Assembly: GCA_054601695.1 (NCBI GenBank)
Contig: BAAHQB010000353.1
Location: 62,001-126,000 of the forward strand
DNA from: Amorphochlora amoebiformis
Taxonomy: Eukaryota; Cercozoa; Chlorarachniophyceae
Direction of reading: 5' to 3'
Length of the DNA stretch: 64,000 nucleotides
The translations under genes were made by a program, and so were the position numbers. Under the pieces are notes generated by a model that worked only from the letters and a program-made list of their open reading frames with translations, did no database searches and had not been told where the DNA came from. This document shows, piece by piece, positions 54,719-64,000 of the stretch. The number at the start of each line of letters is the position of its first letter. The first letter of the stretch is position 1.

Positions 54719-54808
54719 ATATATATATATATGTATATTTAAGTATATTTGTATATAAATACATGTAAATATATAAATATGCATACATATATTATATATT
54801 ATACATTA

Positions 54809-54894
<86 letters not shown>

Positions 54895-54955
54895 ATATAG
54901 TATTCCAAGGTGTAATTGTACCCTGTTGTGTCGTACACCGTAATGTTCGCTCCTG

Positions 54956-54998
<43 letters not shown>

Positions 54999-55332
54999 TA
55001 CATACATTAAATTAGAGATCGTTTTGGTAATAAAATCCAGCTTAGAATGATATAACATTATTATCATCACTAATCGCCCGAAATGTTAAATTATTTAACT
55101 TTTTAGAACTCGACAAAGGGTTAAACTGACGTCTTAAGCATAGGGTAAGTGTAAGAGAATGACGGAAAAATGTGGAAGTGCTGAATATTTCGGAGTGGTC
55201 AGCGGGGATAAGGCTTGTAGTTACATTAGAGAGCAAGAGGAGAGAGAGAATGAGAGACAGGATAGAGAGAGAGAGAGAGGAGATAGAGAGGGAAAGAGAG
55301 AGAGAAGATATTTAGAGAGAATCGATGGAGAG

Positions 55333-55428
<96 letters not shown>

Positions 55429-55444
55429 TAGAGAGAGAGAGAAG

Positions 55445-55665
55445 ATTGAGGCGGGTAAGATAGAGAGAGAGAGGATAGAGAGAGAGAGGATAGAGAGAGA
55501 GAGAGGATAGAGAGAGAGAGAGGATAGAGAGAGAGAGAGGATAGAGAGAGAGAGAGGATATAGAGAGAGAGAGGATAGAGAGAGAGAGAGGATAGAGAGA
55601 GAGAGAGGATAGAGAGAGAGAGAGGATAGAGAGAGAGAGAGGATAGAGAGAGAGAGAGGATAGAG

Positions 55666-55696
<31 letters not shown>

Positions 55697-55740
55697 GATA
55701 GAGAGAGAGAGAGAGGATAGAGAGAGAAAGATAGAGAGAG
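55445..55740 (+). repeat. GA-rich minisatellite, about 22-bp unit
   Basis: GAGAGAGAGAGGATAGAGAGA units repeat about 13 times inside a longer (GA)n region. The Ser/Leu frames on the minus strand are spurious. Confidence 0.92.
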
Positions 55741-56255
55741 ATACGATATAGATATGATAGAGAGACGATAGAGGGAGGATAGAGTGAGGGAGGATAGATA
55801 GAGAGAGGGAGGATAGATAGAGAGAGGTACAGAGAGATAGAGGATAGAGAGAAAGAGAGAAAAGATAGACTGGGGAGAGATAGAGAAACAATGGGGTCAA
55901 ATATAGATAACTCTAACTTCTCTCATTCTCTTTTCCCTCTCTCTCTCAATTTTTCTCTCTCTCTATTTTTTCCCCTCTCTCTTTTCCCCTCTCTCTGTCT
56001 CGCTCATTTTCTCTCGTTCTCTCTCTTTCTTTCTCTTTCCTTCATTCTCTGACAAATACTCCCTAACCTATGCCTCTATCATTCTCACTAGCCCTAATAC
56101 TGAACCATATTAGACCCATAACGTTACATTATGTACATTATAAAAATATGTAAACATGCTTGTATATAATGTCATATGTGTATATAATCTTAAATATATA
56201 TGTTACATGTGTACACATTAATGATATGCAAAATATTTATTCAGGCACCTATATT

Positions 56256-56295
<40 letters not shown>

Positions 56296-56406
56296 ATATA
56301 TATATATATATTACTTGGATGATGTTTACAGATTGAATCGATAGCGAGAGTTGGAATACGTCTGTCCGCCTACATTCAATAGTACATATATATATATATA
56401 TATCTA

Positions 56407-56474
<68 letters not shown>

Positions 56475-56563
56475 TTGTATATTGTATCATTATTTCATTA
56501 CTGTCATTAGAGGTAATATATACACGTATGACATATACATACATACCTTAATATACAATATAC

Positions 56564-56607
<44 letters not shown>

Positions 56608-57307
56608 CATATTAAAAGATAGATGCATATAATGTAATATCCACTATACATTTTCAGTGGATAACTATGATTAAAACTACCTGTATATGTACTTTATTGG
56701 CTAAAATAAGATGAAACTTTTCCACATCGCCCTCTTGAAGCTGTAACTCGCGCCCGCCCCCATGCTCTCGGACCCCACCGACCCCACCGACGACCTAAAG
56801 GACAAGGATTTCGATACGTCCTCAAATGCAATTTTTACTTTGAAGTATCGAATATGATTCGCATCCTGTAAATGCGTGAAAGTATCAAGGGTGTACATGC
56901 ATAGATATGCCTGTATTTCGGTGTGTGCACGAAAAAAAGCAAACCCTAGTGCTGAAGTAATTCTCCCAAAGAAATGGTAACATGTTTCTCCCCATTCTCC
57001 CTCAAACTTGCCTCCCCGAAAAATATTTTGCTCCCTTACCCCCCGACACACCGCCCTTCACCCCCCCCCCCCTGTCAGCCTCGGTCCAAGTACCCTTTAA
57101 TTACCAAAAACAAGCACGTTAACAGGCTGGTTGCCATGGAAATTTTGCCTCGGATAGCGAGGGACATATACGTGTTCGAAATACCAAGAAATTGTGGATG
57201 CGTGATACGTCCCATTGTCGCATACTTCGCGTGATCAATGGGAAAGTCACATCATATTGGCTTGCGCACTCTGCGTGACATGCCCATATGTCACACAAGT
57301 AGGTGGG

Positions 57308-57315
57308 AAAAAAAA
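57308..57315 (-). terminator. RNA polymerase III T-run after tRNA-Val
   Basis: Eight A on the plus strand equal T8 on the coding strand of the tRNA, starting five bases beyond its 3' end. Confidence 0.85.
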
Positions 57316-57320
57316 TATCA

Positions 57321-57392
57321 TATTCTCACCCAGGATTGAACTGGGGACCTTCGCCGTGTTAAGGCGACGTCATACCACTAGACCATGAGAAC
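57321..57392 (-). tRNA. tRNA-Val (AAC)
   Basis: Read on the minus strand, the 72 bases fold as a full cloverleaf. The acceptor stem is GTTCTCA/TGAGAAT (one G-U pair), D arm GTC..GAC with AGTGGTAT, anticodon stem TCGCC/GGCGA with loop TTAACAC (anticodon AAC, decoding GTT), and T arm CCCAG/CTGGG with loop TTCAATC. The discriminator base is A. No intron is present. CCA is not encoded, as expected for a nuclear gene. A run of eight T follows within a few bases on the minus strand and should terminate RNA polymerase III. Confidence 0.94.
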
Positions 57393-58658
<1,266 letters not shown>

Positions 58659-58805
58659 ATGCCTCCAGTATTATTATCCCTAAAGGTGTTGATTGACATG
58701 GAAAACGTTAGAGCCATAGACAGTAATCCTAACCCTATCATTGTCGATCACCTGCTCAGACCAGAAATACAAATCCTAACCCTAACTTTATCCACCACTT
58801 ACTAA
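58659..58805 (+). CDS. Short open frame, possible 5' exon, unknown
   Basis: An ATG-initiated 48-residue frame ([20 protein letters not shown], then [18 protein letters not shown]) ends in CCCTAA-derived sequence. Composition up to about residue 38 is protein-like. Given the pattern in this window, a donor may lie before the CCCTAA block that starts near 58773, but no GT is obvious. It could be the start of the gene ending at 60444. No family recognised. Confidence 0.3.
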   Translation: MPPVLLSLKVLIDMENVRAIDSNPNPIIVDHLLRPEIQILTLTLSTTY

Positions 58806-58925
58806 GACATAAATCGCATCCTAACCCTAACCCTAACCCTAACCCTAACCCTAACACTAACCCAAAACCTAAAACGCAAAGCCCAAAACCCAAAACCCGA
58901 AACTGAAAAGCCAAAAACCAAAAGC
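58761..58925 (+). repeat. CCCTAA repeat grading into CCCAAAA-like repeat
   Basis: CCCTAA units to about 58865, then AAAACCTAAAACGC and CCCAAAACCCAAAACCC variants to about 58925. Confidence 0.85.
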
Positions 58926-58984
58926 GCAAAAGACGAACATACCAAACCCAATATCCTACTCTAACAGACCATACACTAGCATTA

Positions 58985-59092
<108 letters not shown>

Positions 59093-59202
59093 GTATATAT
59101 TTGTATATACAAGAAAATACTGTAGACCTTAGGATACATTAGCCCAGATTATCAGCATATATGAACACATAAACAGTATATATATATTGATTTACATATG
59201 TA

Positions 59203-59233
<31 letters not shown>

Positions 59234-59287
59234 ATATTATATTATGCATAAATGTATATTATATTTATTAAACGATGATCCACACAG

Positions 59288-59351
59288 AGTTAGGGTTAGG
59301 GTAAGGGTTAGGGTTAGTGTTAGGGTTAGGGTTAGGGTTAGGGTTAGGGTT
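59288..59351 (+). repeat. TTAGGG repeat block
   Basis: Near-perfect TTAGGG units with GGGTAAGGG and TTAGTG variants. On the minus strand the sequence just beyond (59352-59395) reads SGVDIVHNTSD before a GTTAGG donor-like site, so it may be another telomeric intron. Confidence 0.8.
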
Positions 59352-59705
59352 TACCTAACCTAATCACTCGTGTTGTGTACAATATCTACACCACTCACTT
59401 ATATATTCATACATTTACATACAGAGAGAGAGAGCAAGGGGAGAGAGAAAGAAAGACGGAGCGAGTGACGAACAGAGGGAGGAGAGATGTAAGGAGAGAG
59501 AGGAAGAGATAAAGAAAGAGAGAGAGAGAGAAAAAGAATGAGCGAGTCGAGAAGAGATAAAAATGAAAAACCAAAGAGCGAGTGAAGGACAGACAAAGGA
59601 GAGTTGTAAAAAGAGAGAGAGAGAGAGAGGGCGAGACAGAAAGAAAGAGATATGGAAATGATAAATAGAAAGGAGAAATAGAGAACAAGAAATAGAGAAC
59701 AAGAA

Positions 59706-59738
<33 letters not shown>

Positions 59739-59799
59739 GAGGAGAGAGGGGAGAGAGAGAGGGTGAAGACAGAGAAAACGCGATTAGAGGGAGAGAGGC

Positions 59800-59833
<34 letters not shown>

Positions 59834-59840
59834 TATATAC

Positions 59841-59880
<40 letters not shown>

Positions 59881-59919
59881 GTAAACTGTATACATACATA
59901 TATAAATATATATACACAC

Positions 59920-59977
<58 letters not shown>

Positions 59978-60081
59978 CTATTTAAATATTTATATGCAGT
60001 ATTCTAGTAATTATCATTAATGCATATACTATATAAGTGTTATATGAATATACATATGTATCATACATGTTTACATATATC

Positions 60082-60122
<41 letters not shown>

Positions 60123-60153
60123 CATACAAATATATATATATATAATATATATG

Positions 60154-60209
<56 letters not shown>

Positions 60210-60344
60210 TATAATATAATATATGTATGTATATATGTGTATGTGAATATATTCTGAATACTTATACACATAGTATATGTTGATTTTGACGTGTGCGCGT
60301 GTGATGATTTACTTCAAGTTAATACTAATTCGAAAACTTACTAG
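59352..60344. other. GA repeat and AT microsatellites
   Basis: 59420-59795 is a degenerate GA-rich repeat; 59800-60270 is AT microsatellite; 60270-60344 is unique sequence leading into an exon. No gene resolved. Confidence 0.6.
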
Positions 60345-60444
60345 GAATACTGTTCCTGAGTCGGATGTGTCGCCCGGGGAAGATGAAGGTACCCCTTCGA
60401 CGGGGTGTTGCGATTGGGTAGACCGTGAGAAGACTGGTCAGTAA
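60345..60444 (+). CDS. Last two exons of an unknown gene
   Basis: Exon 60345-60388 follows AACTTACTAG and ends GAAG|GTACCC; it reads NTVPESDVSPGEDE. A 33-nt intron ends GGGTAG, then exon 60422-60444 reads DREKTGQ and stops at TAA. Phases agree (2 in, 1 across). The piece is an acidic, Ser/Pro-containing C-terminus, as in many cytosolic tails. Upstream exons are not identified; 58659-58805 on the same strand is one candidate. Confidence 0.4.
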
Positions 60445-60522
60445 ACACCGTTTCGCACAGCTGTATGCATAATTATCCTTTCATATCTGTACCCTTAGCC
60501 AATCGACTAATGTAACTAATAT

Positions 60523-60617
<95 letters not shown>

Positions 60618-60690
60618 TACCGCACAAACATATATAATGTGATATAATAAAAGTTACGTAAACAAATTATAATATATATATAATTCTATA

Positions 60691-60728
<38 letters not shown>

Positions 60729-60804
60729 GTGCACATATATATATATATATATAATATATATTTATATATATGTGTATATATGTAATGTACATATATTACA
60801 TTAC

Positions 60805-60844
<40 letters not shown>

Positions 60845-61536
60845 TTAGGATGTTACTTTGAAGAAGGCATGTTAGGGTGGGATTGACCTTATCAGTCGAG
60901 GAGCAGAGCGGTCGATGGCAAGTATGCCCGCAAATTCATTCATACGCTGTGCGTGTGTGTGTGTGTGTATGTGTGTGTGTATGTGTGTACGCCCGCATGG
61001 ATTTTTTTTTTTCCAAAATTCCAATTATCCCCCCCGATATATGGAAAAGCTCCAACCATATCCAGTGGACATGAGTAAATACATTCATTCTTGAGTTGAA
61101 ATGTGTGCAGAGAATATGAATAACTTCGATTGCCTACTCTGTTTCGAATTGTGAGATCAGATGAGTTCAGGTGAGTTCAGCTGAGATCAGCACAGATCAG
61201 GATGCCCTTCCCTGTAAATTTATTTGGACACTGGGAAGATTACATTTTTTCGCGTGAAAAGTGCCTTTGAAAAATGTAAAATATGTGGGTATGTCTTTCG
61301 CGCAATGACTTGTGGGACGGTTACTTGTAGAATTCAGAGCAGTCGTGAGATAAACTATTTTTAGACGGGAGAGTGCAAGGTTTAGGCGAATTCTCGGATA
61401 GCTATTTATTCCCATTTATGATTGATCTATTATTCCAAATCTGAAAGGAGACAGAAGGAGTGATTTTGGCCGGCGGAGAGGTGACCGTTCCGCAGTCTTC
61501 ACACGATTTCCGCCACCGAGGGGTCGCGAAGCAACC
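60445..61536. other. Spacer upstream of the membrane-protein gene
   Basis: 60520-60840 is AT/CA microsatellite. An island at 60880-60950 is open on both strands; on the minus strand it reads MNEFAGILAIDRSAPRLI between CACACGCACAG and GTCAAT. 61150-61200 has a small degenerate repeat of GAGTTCAG/GAGATCAG. The region just before 61537 is free of AT repeat and probably holds the promoter. Confidence 0.45.
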
Positions 61537-62635
61537 ATGACCAAAGCTCTTGCAGGATGTGACGAGAGATGCTTTCTCGTCATCGACGTAGTTCTCGCGG
61601 TTCTGTTGTACTACGACAGGTTTCAGATAGACCGCTACCAGCGCGGTCATCCGGCTCGTTTGCTTCTCGTCCCGAGGTGCATCTGCTCTTTGTTGACGAT
61701 TGCTATGCTCAAGCTTCCAGGCTTGGTCGATCTGGGGATGCTGGGTAGGATGGCTGTAATTACCACTGTGAATGTATGCTTTTTTTTTCAATTTCTCTGA
61801 TCCACTAAGCGCGGGGCCCTTTCTACGTATTACGTCTCACTCAAACACGAGTTCGTGGCGCACGGGGTGCGTAACTATTGCGTTTGCTTGCCAGGTCATT
61901 CGGTACTCAACGTTGTTCAACTTATGATGTTATACTCCATTATGGTCGACCCTTCGAAGCCTGAGGGTTTCGTGAGCGTGGACGCGCACACTAGCAACGA
62001 GATGGCATGGCTTTTTGTGGTGAGCCTTGCGTATTTCAATCTTGTTCTGTTTTTGGATGTATGAAGCTTGGTATATGCACTGTACGCATGTCATTTAAAT
62101 CAAGACTATATCGACATACACATACGGCTACATAATTATCTACGTATACATACATATATGTGTGTGTGTATGGGTATAATATACCCACATATCTATTAAA
62201 GATACTACCCCGTTCAGGTCTTCCTCCAGTCTTTCCACATGACTAGAGTGGCGATATACCTCAATAACAATCAACGCCCCAACATCGTCTTCCCGCAATT
62301 CATCGCACTCTGGGCCCAGCTATCGCCCTTGCTCGCCAGGTTCCTCTTCCCAGGCGGCTCTCGCCTCTGGGAGATAGATTCCGTCAAGTGCTACAACTTC
62401 AAGTTGTTTGTGTACTTGCTTCTGGTCGTGTTCTGGTGGCTCGTTCTGAGAGACCTCAATGGTGCCTTGGTTCGGGTCACGGAAGAGACAACGAAAACAG
62501 TGAGAGAGGCGACTATCTCGAAGATGCATCATATTCTTAAGGTCAGTTTTGAAACTAACAAACAGATGGTCATTTTCGAAACTGTCAAACAGCTATTATG
62601 TGCGCGCTCGTTTGTGAGAGTAGAAGTGTATATTC

Positions 62636-62671
<36 letters not shown>

Positions 62672-62723
62672 TAATATAGGTATTGAATTTTATCAATATA
62701 TATATATATATATATATATTTTC

Positions 62724-62760
<37 letters not shown>

Positions 62761-62785
62761 ATATTTGTTTGTGTATTTATCAATG

Positions 62786-62832
<47 letters not shown>

Positions 62833-62871
62833 ACTATAGCGCACATATATATATACATATACACACACATA

Positions 62872-62914
<43 letters not shown>

Positions 62915-63121
62915 CCATATATACATACCTATACCAACTGATAGAATGCGTTCTCCGCAATGGGGTCGAGTGCTGGTTTACTATCCGAAGATCTCATCGA
63001 GGCAAAGGCTCCTCAGCGACTCGTCATGGAGGCCAACCATATCTCGATGTGCGCCGACTATGGTATGATTATGTGCAACACAACCGGAGTGGAGGTATGT
63101 ATTTTTAAATTTATTACATTA

Positions 63122-63169
<48 letters not shown>

Positions 63170-63228
63170 GTACCTATTGTTAAAGCAACAACGTAAAATA
63201 TCATGAGGTGAAGCAGTTCGAAGAGTAG
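61537..63228 (+). CDS. Multi-pass membrane protein, unknown
   Basis: Exons: 61537-61773 (ATG), 61810-62058, 62218-62541, 62945-63094 and a short last exon ending TAG at 63226-63228 (starting at 63208 or 63217). All introns are phase 0. The first is only 36 nt; the third is mainly (AT)n. The product is about 325 residues with around six hydrophobic helices: [86 protein letters not shown] and [17 protein letters not shown] helical segment ([20 protein letters not shown]) and a soluble end ([18 protein letters not shown]) follow. The end faintly recalls the start of a PAS domain, so a sensor cut short by my last-exon choice is possible. I do not recognise the family. Confidence 0.62.
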
Positions 63229-63635
63229 ATATCGATAGCGTGTTTAAACATCGTCGTACGTACACTGCAGATAGCTGGAGATTGCTGGAGATTTAGGAAG
63301 ATTTTTGCAGGAGATTCTTGGAGATCGTCACATCCGATAGAACCCGGTAGTACCGGGTGGTACTTGGCAGTACCGGTAGAACGGGACTTCGGGAGATGTG
63401 ACAGAGCGTGACGTCACGCCATTCCACGCAGTCGTCCCTCGGTACCAAGTACCCGCATGTAACACAGTGAATTTGTAGCAGGCATGTAGTGTTAGTAGCT
63501 GGGTAGTTGGTGTAGGCATTATGGAAAGAGAAAAGTTGAGGTTCCAGCATTGACACCTTCACACTCAAACGGACTTCAATCAAACAACATGCCACCGTTT
63601 TACCATATACTACTGCTAAGATGACAATATATATG

Positions 63636-63734
<99 letters not shown>

Positions 63735-63735
63735 G

Positions 63736-63808
<73 letters not shown>

Positions 63809-63811
63809 GTC

Positions 63812-63851
<40 letters not shown>

Positions 63852-63929
63852 ACATATATGCGTGTAATACATATGCACATATTGTAGAAGTTCCGACTTA
63901 GACAGAAAAATATGGCAAGTTCCGATTAG
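63229..63929. other. Spacer: dispersed repeat copy and AT microsatellite
   Basis: 63285-63430 is the second copy of a dispersed repeat (also near 33600). 63630-63850 is AT microsatellite. GTTCCGA.TTAGA......AAAAATATGGCA is duplicated at 63888-63950, the second copy being the start of the next exon. Confidence 0.6.
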
Positions 63930-64000
63930 AGTGAAAAATATGGCAGCTGATTACGAGGAACCGTCACCAACGACATCGCTCCATAGCTGTGACTATTCGA
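63930..64000 (+). CDS. Exon running off the window, unknown
   Basis: After a TTCCGATTAG acceptor the sequence reads VKNMAADYEEPSPTTSLHSC and remains open to the end of the window. It may be a further exon of the membrane protein at 61537 or belong to a new gene. A truncated copy of its first bases precedes it at 63888. Confidence 0.45.

Larger units (their letters stand above)
54201..57320. other. Mostly repeats; no resolved gene
   Basis: 54383-54525 has three 50-bp tandem copies (TTGCATG.TTTGGTTGTG.AAGCTATG.TTACCCACTAGTGGGTATGT). 54900-54955 is an island that on the minus strand follows TATTCACAG and reads ANITVYDTTGYNYTLE, a possible N-terminal exon of the GT32-like gene. A minus-strand 64-residue open frame at 55042-55236 has plausible composition but no support. 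55230-55880 is GA repeat. 56700-57240 is unique DNA with a C13 run near 57065 and weak open frames on both strands. Confidence 0.4.

Noticed and set aside
56701-57051. 116-residue minus-strand frame
   Set aside because: No splice partners, no recognisable motif, and the upstream sequence is low-complexity C-run.

Overview
This is nuclear DNA of an intron-rich eukaryote, probably a microbial alga or other protist. It has GT..AG introns, a tRNA-Val(AAC), (TTAGGG)n/(CCCTAA)n tracts, no operons and no ribosome binding sites. The N-terminal signal peptide with Lys-Pro-Thr-Trp repeats recalls secreted proteins of stramenopile algae, but I cannot name the organism. About half of the window is (AT)n microsatellite. 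Almost every long open frame of Tyr/Ile, Cys/Val or Ser/Leu is just a translated microsatellite; the real genes lie in short islands of 15-100 bases between the AT tracts. I assembled them by hand from splice sites, reading-frame phase and protein similarity. All exon limits are hand-derived.

Layout. 1-2588: downstream spacer with short tandem repeats and a diverged duplication. 2589-8097 (minus): secreted protein with twenty KPTWK units and a Cys-containing C-terminus. 8098-8543: shared divergent promoter. 8544-22264 (plus): SLC35E3/triose-phosphate-translocator family Golgi-type carrier, about 17 exons over 13.7 kb. 22986-25360 (minus): partly resolved unknown gene. 28384-33591 (plus): 13-exon unknown gene whose phases all agree and in which several introns are mostly telomeric repeat. 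34538-46435 (plus): GT61-like glycosyltransferase. 47600-48678 (minus): small Cys-rich unknown gene. 48841-53832 (minus): GT32/alpha-1,4-galactosyltransferase-like enzyme. 57321-57392 (minus): tRNA-Val. 60345-60444 (plus): last two exons of an unknown gene. 61537-63228 (plus): multi-pass membrane protein. 63930-64000 (plus): exon running off the window.

A sugar-nucleotide-type carrier and two Golgi-type glycosyltransferases in one window suggest glycan-synthesis genes lie near each other here; that is an inference from proximity only.

The most striking biology is in the introns. Many are (AT)n and carry one to about nine truncated copies of the adjacent exon edge, each copy joined to its own AT tract ('exon echoes'). 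Others are made largely of telomeric repeat, nearly always with CCCTAA on the coding strand. That strand contains CTAAC, a good branch-point sequence, in every unit. A 1.85-kb array of a 49-bp unit looks as if it was amplified from a splice junction.
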